From CAYZZU01 sp964483105 (GTDB lineage: Bacteria > CG2-30-53-67): 14,142 nucleotides of DNA. Each line of letters opens with the position of its first letter. Positions within the stretch are counted from its first letter, which is position 1. Below the pieces are notes generated by a model. It worked only from the letters and a program-made list of their open reading frames with translations. It had not been told where the DNA came from and searched no databases. A program made the position numbers and the translations under genes. The stretch covers positions 1 through 14,142 of the forward strand of contig CAYZZU010000049.1 of the NCBI GenBank assembly GCA_964483105.1, written 5' to 3'. Shown in pieces: positions 1-7,641 of the stretch.

Positions 1-36
1 CTATCAGGCTCAACAAAGGATGTCAAGATTCAAGAC

Positions 37-70
37 CTGACCCTCATGCTCGCCTGACCCTCATGCTCGC
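37..70. repeat. two tandem copies of a 17-bp repeat
   Basis: The 17-base unit CTGACCCTCATGCTCGC occurs twice head to tail (37-53 and 54-70) with no mismatch. It lies just beyond the stop codon of the truncated transposase. The core TGACCCTCATG appears again in inverted orientation at 14083-14093, so it belongs to a dispersed repeat rather than to a gene. The segment before it (about 19-40) reads like the outer flank of a small repeat-associated element, but no transposase of such an element is present. Confidence 0.8.
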
Positions 71-73
71 CAT

Positions 74-250
74 TTACTTGAGGAAACCTTTAATGGGTGA
101 CCCTCTTGGTCTGCACAGGTGGCGGTCGATGGAACGTAGCAAACCCGTTGCCTTCGCAAGGTCCAGATAGGTCGGTAAGCCTCCGAGGGAGGTCAGACCG
201 GATTTGCCGTGGTCAATTTCATATGGATATGGAAGGATGCCTTGTGCCAT
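74..250 (-). pseudogene. truncated IS1380-family transposase, N-terminal remnant
   Basis: This minus-strand reading frame of 58 codons starts at ATG 250-248 and stops at TAA 76-74. Its first part, MAQGILPYPYEID followed by GLTSLGGLPTYLDLAKATGL and then IDRHL, resembles the N-terminus of IS1380-type DDE transposases. Those usually run to more than 400 residues, so the catalytic DDE domain is entirely missing. Similarity appears to end near residue 49; the last ~9 residues and the stop are probably read from foreign DNA at the break, next to the 17-bp tandem repeat. A Shine-Dalgarno (GAGGT on the minus strand, 264-260) sits 9 nt before the ATG, and a promoter lies further upstream, so the 5' expression signals survived. 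IS1380 elements include ISEcp1, known for moving adjacent DNA, but this copy cannot transpose by itself. The family call rests on recognised N-terminal sequence, not on a search. Confidence 0.72.
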
Positions 251-260
251 AATCTGTTCA

Positions 261-343
261 CCTCGTTGGTGTTAGTCTTGTTTTGGATAAAACATTCTAA
301 CATCCCGGATCCACGGGACCAACGAGGTTTTTTGTTTTTTTTT
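261..343 (-). promoter_or_regulatory. inverted repeat that would mask the transposase RBS
   Basis: A perfect 10-bp inverted repeat (CCTCGTTGGT at 261-270, ACCAACGAGG at 318-327) encloses two smaller perfect hairpins: TGTTTT/AAAACA at 279-294 and CCCG/CGGG at 304-317. On the minus strand the arm at 270-261 contains the transposase Shine-Dalgarno. RNA entering from outside would fold and hide it, whereas RNA started at the internal promoter (294-322) lacks the other arm. On the plus strand the stem is followed by an almost unbroken T run (328-343), so it may also terminate transcription toward leuB. The pairing is seen directly; the function is inferred from IS10 and IS50, which use this logic. 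Confidence 0.6.
294..322 (-). promoter_or_regulatory. transposase promoter (sigma70-type)
   Basis: On the minus strand, TTGGTC (322-317) and TAGAAT (299-294) are separated by 17 nt. Transcription would begin near 287, which is 37 nt before the transposase ATG. The -35 box overlaps the outer arm of the inverted repeat, so the native transcript excludes that arm. Confidence 0.5.
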
Positions 344-372
344 GATGGTGGATCAGGGTAGGGATCTTTATC

Positions 373-402
373 TTGACGCAGATCCGTTTCCTGCAGTATA
401 GT
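373..402 (+). promoter_or_regulatory. leuB promoter (sigma70-type)
   Basis: TTGACG (373-378) and TATAGT (397-402) are 18 nt apart. Transcription from about 409 would give a leader of ~60 nt before the leuB ATG. No leucine-rich leader peptide or attenuator hairpin is visible in that leader. Confidence 0.6.
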
Positions 403-468
403 CTGCGCGGGATTTTTGTCAGAAGGACTGATGTTACGAATCACTGCTCTCTATGCAAGAGGAAGACA

Positions 469-1569
469 ATGGCAGATTTTACGATCGCGGTAATGGAAGG
501 TGACGGAATCGGCCCGGAAATCATGGGCGTCGGAAGAAAAGTCCTGGAAAAGGTAGCCCGGGTCTTCGGTCATCATTTCGATTATGAACCCGTCTTCATC
601 GGAGGGTGCGCCATCGACCGGGAGGGGGTCCCCATTACGGATGAAACGGTTGAGAAGATTCTCGCGACGGACGCCCTCTTTTTCTCCTGTGTGGGAGGTC
701 CGAAGTGGGAAAGCCTTCCACAGGACAAGAAACCGGAGGCCGGACTCCTAACGATTCGGAAGGCTCTCTCGGCCTATGTAAACCTACGCCCCATACGGAT
801 TTTTCCGGCCATGGAGCAATTCTCCACTCTCAAGGCCGACGTGATTCAGGGAATCGACATTCTGATCGTACGGGAGTTGGTCAGCGGTATCTATTTCGGT
901 ACCCCCCGGGGAATAGAAGACCATCCCGATGGAGAACGAACCGGGTTCAACACCATGCGCTACTCCAGCGCGGAAATCCGCCGCATATCACGGATGGCCT
1001 TTGAACTGGCCCGGAAGCGAAGGAAAAAGGTCGTGAGCGTTGACAAAGCCAACGTTCTTGAAGTTTCGGCCCTCTGGCGCAGTGCGGTGGAGGAAACCCA
1101 CGAGGAGTTCCCGGATGTGGAGCTTCGCCATATGTATGTGGACAACGCGGCCATGCAGCTGATCCGGGATCCTTCCCAGTTCGACGTAATCCTGGCGGGA
1201 AATCTGTTCGGAGACATTCTCTCCGATGAGGCCTCCATGATCACCGGCTCTCTCGGCATGCTGCCCTCCGCCAGTATCGGAGGTCCTGTGGGGATGTTCG
1301 AACCGGTGCATGGAAGCGCCCCGGACATCGCGGGACGGGGGATCGCCAACCCGATTGGACAGGTCGCCACCGCCGCCATGATGCTCCGTTTCGGACTGGA
1401 TCTTTCCGAGGAAGCCGATGCCGTGGAACGGGCGACCCGGGAAACGCTGGAGGCAGGATTCCGAACCTCCGACATTTACCGGGAGGGGAAGATCCTGGTG
1501 GACACGGAACAGATGGGAAAAGAAATCTCGGAAAGGATCCGCCCACGATCCGCTTCGTCCGCCGGATAA
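469..1569 (+). CDS. leuB: 3-isopropylmalate dehydrogenase LeuB
   Basis: This cytosolic enzyme of leucine biosynthesis oxidises and decarboxylates (2R,3S)-3-isopropylmalate to 4-methyl-2-oxopentanoate with NAD+ and a divalent metal. The product is 366 residues, normal for LeuB. The GDGIGPE motif is at residues 11-17. The substrate loop E-x-x-L-L-x-x-x-R has Leu93 and Leu94, the hydrophobic pair that favours isopropylmalate over isocitrate. Arg107 lies in NLRP, the catalytic Tyr142 in GIYFG and Lys193 in VDKANV. Asp225, Asp249 and Asp253 bind metal, and the NAD loop HGSAPDIAG covers 281-289 with Asp286, as in NAD-dependent members. The frame is open further upstream, but the ATG at 469 has an AGAGGAAG Shine-Dalgarno and begins with the family start MADFTIAVMEGDG. 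leuA, leuC and leuD are not in the window, and the gene has its own promoter. It converges on the RND gene with only 28 bp between stop codons. A tartrate or homoisocitrate dehydrogenase is less likely because of the Leu-Leu pair. Confidence 0.93.
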   Translation: MADFTIAVMEGDGIGPEIMGVGRKVLEKVARVFGHHFDYEPVFIGGCAIDREGVPITDETVEKILATDALFFSCVGGPKWESLPQDKKPEAGLLTIRKALSAYVNLRPIRIFPAMEQFSTLKADVIQGIDILIVRELVSGIYFGTPRGIEDHPDGERTGFNTMRYSSAEIRRISRMAFELARKRRKKVVSVDKANVLEVSALWRSAVEETHEEFPDVELRHMYVDNAAMQLIRDPSQFDVILAGNLFGDILSDEASMITGSLGMLPSASIGGPVGMFEPVHGSAPDIAGRGIANPIGQVATAAMMLRFGLDLSEEADAVERATRETLEAGFRTSDIYREGKILVDTEQMGKEISERIRPRSASSAG

Positions 1570-1597
1570 TCCCCGCCTCACCTTCCCAAACGAAAAA

Positions 1598-4500
1598 CTA
1601 CCGCTTCGCAGAAGGCGTGTCAACCTCTGGAGGCCCACTCCGGTTCTCCGGCCCCAGGCCACATCCTTCTTCCTCTTTTCCCTTCATGACCATATAATAG
1701 AGGAGAGGAATGACGATCAGCGTCAGTACCGTTGAGGCAAAAATCCCGAAGATCAGGGAGATGGCCAATCCCTCGAAAATCGGATCGAGAAAGATCACGA
1801 CCCCACTGACGATCAGGGCGGCGGCGGTTAGTACAATGGGCCGAAAACGAACCGCCCCAGCCTCCAGGACGGCCTGGGTGAGGGTCGCCCCCTCACCCTC
1901 CCGCATCCGGATAAAATCCACGAGGAGAATTGAGTTTCTCACGATCACTCCGGCCAGGGCGATGAAACCGATCATGGAGGTGGCAGTAAAGAAGGAGCCC
2001 ATCATCCAGTGCCCCGGCAGGATCCCGATCAGGGTGAGCGGAATGGGCGCCATAATGATCACGGGAACCACGAAGGATCGGAACCATCCCACGATCAGGA
2101 TATAGATCAGGATCAGGACGGCGGCAAAAGCCAGTCCCATGTCCCGGAAAACCTCGTAGGTAATCTGCCATTCCCCGTCCCATTTCATGGAGTAGCGCTT
2201 CTCACTGTCCGGTTCGCGGGTGTAATACTGCCGGATTTCGTATCCCGCGGGGGCCTTGAGTGCGGCGATCTTTCCCCTCATGTTGAGAATCCCGTATACC
2301 GGACTCTCTTCTGTCCCGGCCACATCCCCGATCACGTAGACAACCCGCCTCTGGTTCTTATGGAAAATGGCCCGCTTCCCTTGGATCCGCATCTCACGCA
2401 TCAGCTCGGAGAGAGAAATCAGCCTTCCTTCCCGGTTGGAAACAAAAATTCCCCTGAGATCCTCTACACTGGAACGGGCCTCCCTTCTGAAACGAATCCG
2501 GATCGGGACCGGTTCCCGCTCCGACGGAAGATGCAGGAGTCCCGTATCCAGACCGGAAACGGCGAGACGAAGGCTCTTGGCCACCACCTCCGGAGAAACC
2601 CCGGCCAGGGAAGCCTTTTCCCGATCGATCCGGAAACGGACCTCCGGTTGAGGGCTCTCTTCATACCAGTCGGAATCAACCACACCCGGTGTGGTATCAA
2701 AGATTTTCAGAATTTTGCGGGCAATCGCGCGCTGCCCGTTCAGGTCCGGTCCGTAGATTTCGGCCACCAGGGTCGACAAGACCGGAGGACCGGGCGGAAC
2801 CTCGGCGATCTTCACCCTCGCGCCGGAACCGAATCCCGCCGCAATCTTTTGAATCTCCGGACGAACCCTTGTGGCGATTTCATGGGACTGGGCCCGTCTT
2901 TCGTGCTTCCCTACGAGATTGACCTGGATGTCGGCCACATTCGGCCCCCGGCGCAGGAAATAGTGCCGGACCAGCCCGTTGAAGTTGATCGGAGAGTGAG
3001 TTCCGGCATAGATCTCATAGTCCGTCACCTCCGGAACTCCGGAAAGATAATCCCCGATCTTCATGCAGAGGGCGGAGGTGGTCTCGAGTGTGGTCCCCTC
3101 GGGCATATCCACAATCACCTGAAACTCGCTTTTATTGTCGAAGGGAAGCATCTTCACCCGGACATGCCGGGTATAGACGAGCAGAACGGAAGCAAACAAC
3201 GCCAACGCCACCATCGAGAGAAAGGCTCTCCGTTTCCACGGGCTCATGACCAGCGGGCAGATCACGGCGTGATACACCCGGTAGAGACGGCTTTCCTCCA
3301 GGACGAAGGCCTTTTCTTCCTTCATCTGTTTCTTCCCCATCAGCCGGTAAGTCAGCCACGGCGTCACCGCGAAAGCGATCAGGAGAGAAAAGAGCATGGC
3401 CACGGACGCGTTGACCGGGATCGGTTTCATGTAGGGGCCCATCAGTCCGGAGATAAAGGCCATGGGGAGGAGTGCGGCGATGACCGTAAGGGTCGCGAGG
3501 ATCGTGGGATTGCCCACCTCGTCGGTCGCGGTAATCGTGGCTGGAACCGGCTCTTCCAGGCGGAGTTTGTAGTGACGATGGATGTTCTCCACGACCACAA
3601 TGGCGTCGTCGACGAGAATACCGATGGCGAAAATCAGGGCAAAGAGCGTCACCCGGTTCAGGGTATAACCGAAGAGCATACTGAAGAAAAGAGTCATGGC
3701 CAGCGTGACCGGCACCGCCACAACGACCACCATGGCTTCGTACCCACCGAGGGCGATCCAGATCAGGACCGTCACGGAAACCGTGGCTAAAATCAGATGT
3801 TTGATCAGTTCGTTCGATTTCTCCTCCGCCGTGGCCCCGTAATCCCGGGTCAGGGTCACATGAAGGTCGGAGGGGAGAATCGTTCCCCTGAGCCGGTCCA
3901 CCTTCGCCAGGACGGATTCGGTAACCCGAACGGCATTGGTACCTTTTTTCTTGGACACTGCGAGAGTGACCGCGGGGAACCTTTCACCCCCAGCGGGTTC
4001 CCGAATCCCCTTCCGCTGTGCGCCCGGACCCGCGCCGAAGAAGACATAATCCTCAGGCTCACCGGGCCCGTCCAGCACATCGGCCACATCCCGCAGATAA
4101 ACGGGCCGCCGGTTACGCACCCCCACCACGACGTTTCCGAGATCGGAAGCGTCCTTCAGATAGTTTCCAACCTCCACACGGACGGTTCGGTTCATCCGAT
4201 CGAAAACACCCGCCTGCAGGTTCCAGTTCACCCCCCGTAGGGCCCGTACCACGGCAAGAGAGGAAATTCCGTGGGACGCCAGCCTGTCCGCGGAGAGAAG
4301 AACCCGGGCCTCCCGCCTCACACCGCCCAGGATCTCAATATTGGAGATAGGGTCCAGTTTTTTGATCCGGACTCCCAGCTCCTCCGCGACCCTCCGAAGG
4401 GTATAGCCGTCATACCCTTTCCCCCAAAGGGTAAGCGCGACCACGGGAACGTCATCAATGGATCTGGGCTTGACCAGGGGAGGAGAAGCACCGGGAGGAA

Positions 4501-4873
4501 TCAGGTCCATGTTGGACATGAGCTTGTCGTACAGGCGGACCAGGGCGTCCTCTACATTCTCTCCGACGTAGAAACGAACGGTCACGAGTGATATCCCCGG
4601 GCGCGACATGGAGTATAGATACTCCACGCCCGGCACCTCCCAGAGCTTACGCTCCATGGGAGAGGTGATGCGCGATTCCACCTCTTTGGGAGACGCCCCG
4701 GGGAAACGAACCATCACATCCATCATCGGAACGACGATCTGGGGCTCTTCCTCCCGGGGGGTAATCATGACGGCCAGGAACCCCAGAAGGAGGGAGGCGA
4801 GGATGATCAGTGGGGTCAGACGGGAGTCGATAAAGGCGCCGGCGATACGGCCCGCAATCCCGGTCCGTTTCAT
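1598..4873 (-). CDS. RND efflux pump, inner-membrane permease (AcrB superfamily)
   Basis: This is the proton-driven inner-membrane component of a tripartite exporter. The 1091-residue protein has the RND layout: TM1 at about 20-38, a periplasmic porter loop, TM2-TM6 at about 357-508, a second large loop from about 570, then TM7-TM12. The TM4 motif GILVDDAIVVVEN keeps the proton-relay pair Asp422-Asp423. In TM10, where AcrB has Lys940, this protein reads GVIVRNSILLVDF with Arg979. The start region PREEEPQI near 39-46 is typical of a branch common in Desulfobacterota and distinct from AcrB itself. The frame extends 30 codons upstream, but the ATG at 4873 overlaps the adaptor stop as ATGA, making it the coupled start. 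It is last in the operon after the TolC-like and adaptor genes. No TetR- or MarR-type regulator is adjacent, so the substrate cannot be named. A metal exporter is less likely because no CzcA-type charged TM motif is evident. Confidence 0.92.
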   Translation of the reverse strand: MKRTGIAGRIAGAFIDSRLTPLIILASLLLGFLAVMITPREEEPQIVVPMMDVMVRFPGASPKEVESRITSPMERKLWEVPGVEYLYSMSRPGISLVTVRFYVGENVEDALVRLYDKLMSNMDLIPPGASPPLVKPRSIDDVPVVALTLWGKGYDGYTLRRVAEELGVRIKKLDPISNIEILGGVRREARVLLSADRLASHGISSLAVVRALRGVNWNLQAGVFDRMNRTVRVEVGNYLKDASDLGNVVVGVRNRRPVYLRDVADVLDGPGEPEDYVFFGAGPGAQRKGIREPAGGERFPAVTLAVSKKKGTNAVRVTESVLAKVDRLRGTILPSDLHVTLTRDYGATAEEKSNELIKHLILATVSVTVLIWIALGGYEAMVVVVAVPVTLAMTLFFSMLFGYTLNRVTLFALIFAIGILVDDAIVVVENIHRHYKLRLEEPVPATITATDEVGNPTILATLTVIAALLPMAFISGLMGPYMKPIPVNASVAMLFSLLIAFAVTPWLTYRLMGKKQMKEEKAFVLEESRLYRVYHAVICPLVMSPWKRRAFLSMVALALFASVLLVYTRHVRVKMLPFDNKSEFQVIVDMPEGTTLETTSALCMKIGDYLSGVPEVTDYEIYAGTHSPINFNGLVRHYFLRRGPNVADIQVNLVGKHERRAQSHEIATRVRPEIQKIAAGFGSGARVKIAEVPPGPPVLSTLVAEIYGPDLNGQRAIARKILKIFDTTPGVVDSDWYEESPQPEVRFRIDREKASLAGVSPEVVAKSLRLAVSGLDTGLLHLPSEREPVPIRIRFRREARSSVEDLRGIFVSNREGRLISLSELMREMRIQGKRAIFHKNQRRVVYVIGDVAGTEESPVYGILNMRGKIAALKAPAGYEIRQYYTREPDSEKRYSMKWDGEWQITYEVFRDMGLAFAAVLILIYILIVGWFRSFVVPVIIMAPIPLTLIGILPGHWMMGSFFTATSMIGFIALAGVIVRNSILLVDFIRMREGEGATLTQAVLEAGAVRFRPIVLTAAALIVSGVVIFLDPIFEGLAISLIFGIFASTVLTLIVIPLLYYMVMKGKEEEGCGLGPENRSGPPEVDTPSAKR

Positions 4874-5970
4874 TCGGCGACCTCCATCCCGTCTTCGATC
4901 CGGTCCAGTTCTGAAAGGGCGATTCGGTCTCCATCCCGAAGCCCGGAGAGGACCTCGGTCCAACCCGACCTGGATTCACCGGTACGGATCAACCGCAGAT
5001 GAAGGATCCTTTCCGGATCTATGATAAAGACCGCCGTGATCTGTCCCCGTTTCACCACAGCCTTTTCCGGGATCCGGATCGTGCTCCGTTCCCCCGTGAT
5101 GAAACGGGCCTTTCCGTACATCCCCGGAATGAGCTTGCCACGGTCTTCCATGTCAATCTTGACCCGGGCGGAGTGTGAGACCGGATCGGCGGAAGGTTCC
5201 ATCTCGGCGATCCTGCCGGAGAAGGTTTTCCCATCCAGGGCATCAATCGTCATGGAAACCTGCTGCCCGACTGCCAACGAAGGGAGAATGGATTCGGGCA
5301 CAAAGGTGTCGAATTGCAGCCGGCTTGTTTTCTCGATCGTGAGAAGGGGCCTTCCCGGGGCAGCCTGTTCCCCCACATCGATCATCTTCCGGCTGACTAC
5401 TCCATCCATCGGCGCCAGAATCCGGGAGTATTGCTCCATGGTTCGGGCCTCCCGGAGTCCTCCTTCGGCCTGTTTGACCATGCCCTTCGCGTTCTCAAGC
5501 TGCAGGACGGCCCCGTCAAACTCAAACCGGGTCGCGGAACCTCTGGAGTAGAGGGCGGAAAGTCGTCTGTAGTTCGACTCGGTGTTCTTCAGTACGGCAT
5601 TCGCCGACTGGAGGGCGCCCTCGGCCTGACGGATCTTCGCCCGGATGTCCCGGGATTCGATCGTCAGGAGGACCTCTCCTTTTTCCACCCGGTCGCCTTC
5701 CCGGACCCGAACCTCCTTCACGTTTCCCACCACCTTACTGGTCAGGACAGAACGAACGACAGAACGAACCGACCCGGCCGTGGTAAAGGGGATCCCCACC
5801 TTCTTGACCTGGACGGTGACTGTCTTAACCCCCGGGATCACCCGGACCTTTTTCTTCACACTGGAGAGATCCTCGTTTCCACATCCCTGCAGGATCAGGA
5901 GAATCCAACAGGTCGGGAAGAGTATCGTCCGGCAAGTTTTCAGAATATTTCTCAACGCGCTCCTCCGCAT
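4870..5970 (-). CDS. RND efflux adaptor lipoprotein (membrane fusion protein)
   Basis: This periplasmic adaptor joins the RND pump to the outer-membrane channel. The 366-residue protein starts with a hydrophobic signal segment ending in the lipobox-like ILQGC, so Cys30 is probably lipidated and anchors it in the inner membrane. The first half of the biotinyl-lipoyl domain is at about 80-106 (VREGDRVEKGEVLLTIES). A helical hairpin follows at about 108-182, then the second lipoyl half at 185-212 (ILAPMDGVVSRK). The beta-barrel and membrane-proximal regions follow, with IPGMYGKARF at 281-290 and IPEKAVV at 300-306. The frame is open for 38 codons further upstream, overlapping the TolC-like gene. 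I chose the ATG at 5970 because it has a purine-rich GGGGGAAGGA upstream and yields a proper signal peptide. It begins 28 nt after the TolC-like stop and overlaps the pump gene by ATGA. Which RND subfamily it serves cannot be resolved further. Confidence 0.9.
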   Translation of the reverse strand: MRRSALRNILKTCRTILFPTCWILLILQGCGNEDLSSVKKKVRVIPGVKTVTVQVKKVGIPFTTAGSVRSVVRSVLTSKVVGNVKEVRVREGDRVEKGEVLLTIESRDIRAKIRQAEGALQSANAVLKNTESNYRRLSALYSRGSATRFEFDGAVLQLENAKGMVKQAEGGLREARTMEQYSRILAPMDGVVSRKMIDVGEQAAPGRPLLTIEKTSRLQFDTFVPESILPSLAVGQQVSMTIDALDGKTFSGRIAEMEPSADPVSHSARVKIDMEDRGKLIPGMYGKARFITGERSTIRIPEKAVVKRGQITAVFIIDPERILHLRLIRTGESRSGWTEVLSGLRDGDRIALSELDRIEDGMEVAE

Positions 5971-5998
5971 CGTCCTTCCCCCGACAACCCCCGTGGAA

Positions 5999-7375
5999 CT
6001 ACAGCCTGCCAACGGCCAGATCGAGGTCTGTCCGGCTGACCTCGACATCGTAGAGGGCCTTCGCCAGACGGGTCCTTGCCTCACTCAGGGCCGTTTCCGT
6101 ATCCAACAGTTCCGTAACATGCGCCATACCGGACCGATAGCGATCCTCGATCATCCTCAAACTCTCTTCGGCCTCGGAGACCATCTCCCTTGCGACTTTC
6201 AGTCTGGCCTCGGCTTCCTGCCGTTCCAGAAAGGCCTTCCTCACCTCCAGTTCAACACCCTGGACCGCCCGGGCGAGAAAACTTGAAATCCGGTCCTTCT
6301 CGGCGACAGCCTTCAGTGCCCGGGCCTTTCCGGATCCCCCCTCGAAAAGATTGATCCCCGCCACAGCCATCACCGTCCAGTATTCTCCGTCGCTTCCTAA
6401 AAAATCACGGTCATTCTTATCGTACCGCGCCACCAGGTTCAGGTTGGGAAGGAAAGAGGAGCGGGCCATCCGGACCCCTTTTTCCGCGCTTTCCTCAAGC
6501 AGGCTCAACCTCCTCAGATCGGGACGTTTTTCCCTGGCTTCGCGAATCAGTTTTTTGAGATCGCCGGGAGGAGGGTTCTTCTCCTCCCGCTCCACCAATT
6601 GAAAACTCGTGCCCTGATCCACCCCCATGATCCGATTCAGATTCGCGGTGGCCAACCTCTTCTGTTTTGCGGCCGTAATCTGCCGGGCCTCCACTTCCGA
6701 CAGATGGACCTTGACCCGCAGGAGATCGGAACGAAGAACCATCCCCTGATCGAGAAGGTCCCGCGCCATCTTGAGATGGGCCTGGACCGCGGCCCGCGCA
6801 AGATCCGCTACATGGATGAAACGATCCGCAAGAAGCACCCGATAAAAAGCGGTGGTAAAATTCCGGATCACCGTCTGCCGGATTCGTTCCCGACCGTTCC
6901 GTACGGCATCCCTTTGAAGTCTGGAGATCTGATATCCCGTCCGGATTCTCCCCCCACTGTAAATCGGCTGAGTCAACGTCAGACGGGTGTTGTAATTTCC
7001 GATCGGATCCGGATCGTTCGGGTTGGTCGCCGCGAACTCAGTCAGGGAAAAACGTTCCTGGGAAAGTTGGGTCCAGAAGACCTCTCCCGGTCCGTTCGTG
7101 CGCGTGAAGGATTCCGACAGATCGATCCGCGGGAAAAAACGACCTCTCGCCTCCAGCACCCCCTGTTCGGCGGCCTCCAGAGAATGTTCAGCGGCATGCA
7201 GGGTCGGGTTGTTTTTCAGGAGTATCCGGATCCCGTCCTCCAGCGTCAGGGGCTCCGCCCCCTGCGCGGAACAGACCCATGAAAAAAGAAGAAGTGTAAG
7301 CCCGGCAAGCAACAGCAAACCGATCCGGCTGAAATGTATCACCATAAAACGATCACGAAAGATAACAACAGACAT
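5999..7375 (-). CDS. TolC-family outer-membrane efflux protein
   Basis: This is the outer-membrane channel and periplasmic tunnel of the exporter. The 458-residue protein has a signal peptide (hydrophobic core about 19-32, probable cleavage after Ala37 in CSA). Two OEP repeats follow, covering roughly residues 43-235 and 255-458. They contain long heptad-rich helices (for example around 200-250 and 370-430) and beta-strand segments such as RLTLTQPIYSGGR and VAGINLFEGGSG. The frame extends 7 codons further to a TTG, but the ATG at 7375 is preferred: AAAGGG lies 11 nt upstream, while the later ATG at 7345 has no Shine-Dalgarno. It is the first gene of the operon, downstream of the promoter at 7423-7451. 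This order, channel then adaptor then pump, differs from the common adaptor-first order. Confidence 0.9.
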   Translation of the reverse strand: MSVVIFRDRFMVIHFSRIGLLLLAGLTLLLFSWVCSAQGAEPLTLEDGIRILLKNNPTLHAAEHSLEAAEQGVLEARGRFFPRIDLSESFTRTNGPGEVFWTQLSQERFSLTEFAATNPNDPDPIGNYNTRLTLTQPIYSGGRIRTGYQISRLQRDAVRNGRERIRQTVIRNFTTAFYRVLLADRFIHVADLARAAVQAHLKMARDLLDQGMVLRSDLLRVKVHLSEVEARQITAAKQKRLATANLNRIMGVDQGTSFQLVEREEKNPPPGDLKKLIREAREKRPDLRRLSLLEESAEKGVRMARSSFLPNLNLVARYDKNDRDFLGSDGEYWTVMAVAGINLFEGGSGKARALKAVAEKDRISSFLARAVQGVELEVRKAFLERQEAEARLKVAREMVSEAEESLRMIEDRYRSGMAHVTELLDTETALSEARTRLAKALYDVEVSRTDLDLAVGRL

Positions 7376-7422
7376 GGACAAAGAGACCCTTTGCAAGATG
7401 AACGGACTCCGAACCCTTAAAG

Positions 7423-7451
7423 TATATAAGCCCCCCCCTCCACTTTGTCAA
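7423..7451 (-). promoter_or_regulatory. efflux operon promoter (sigma70-type)
   Basis: On the minus strand a perfect TTGACA (7451-7446) and TATATA (7428-7423) are separated by 17 nt; the spacer includes a run of eight G. Initiation near 7416 would leave a ~40-nt leader before the TolC-like ATG. No clear dyad operator is visible over it, so the operon may be expressed constitutively. Confidence 0.7.
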
Positions 7452-7511
7452 GGCCACTCTCCCCAACCTAAATTAGCGATAGGAGTTTCATACAAAACAA
7501 AAAAGCCTCTT

Positions 7512-7598
7512 GGTTTAAAGGGTTATGGTGAGTATACGACTCACCTGTAAGGTGAAGCCAAAAACCGGGAGGGGTGATACGATCTCCATAACCAAACC
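7512..7598. other. structured element with alternative hairpins
   Basis: An outer stem pairs GGTTATGG (7521-7528) with CCATAACC (7586-7593) and continues with GGTTT (7512-7516) and AAACC (7594-7598) across a 4-nt bulge. Inside, ACTCACC (7539-7545) can pair with GGTGAGT upstream (7527-7533), or its TCACC part (7541-7545) can pair with GGTGA downstream (7551-7555). These two hairpins exclude each other. On the minus strand the element is followed, seven nt on, by a T-rich run (7506-7495). It lies in the leader side of the efflux operon, but upstream of its promoter. It matches no riboswitch or tRNA consensus that I know. It could be an RNA element, an aroEK 3' structure or a miniature repeat. 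Confidence 0.5.
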
Positions 7599-7604
7599 TT
7601 TTCG

Positions 7605-7629
7605 ACAGGATCAACAGGATGTACAGGAT
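7605..7629. repeat. three copies of ACAGGAT with 9-bp period
   Basis: ACAGGAT occurs at 7605-7611, 7614-7620 and 7623-7629, each followed by two variable bases. This periodic pattern is familiar from intergenic DNA of many Desulfobacterota and other environmental bacteria. Its role is not known to me. Confidence 0.75.
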
Positions 7630-7641
7630 ACGCAAACCCGA

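Noticed and set aside
373..468. 32-codon N-terminal extension of leuB
   Set aside because: It begins inside the promoter -35 box, at a TTG, and LeuB proteins begin at the motif coded from 469, which has its own Shine-Dalgarno.
431..493. 20-codon leader-type frame overlapping the leuB start (AGAAGGA upstream)
   Set aside because: Only three scattered leucines, no attenuator hairpin or T run follows, and the Shine-Dalgarno is too close to the ATG.
2009..3790. 593-codon plus-strand frame opposite the RND gene
   Set aside because: Composition is rich in H, R, G, D and P with no domain pattern; it is the antisense shadow of a clear RND gene.
5314..6286. overlapping plus-strand frames of 241 and 213 codons opposite the adaptor and TolC-like genes
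   Set aside because: Antisense shadows of well-supported genes, without Shine-Dalgarno or recognisable motifs.
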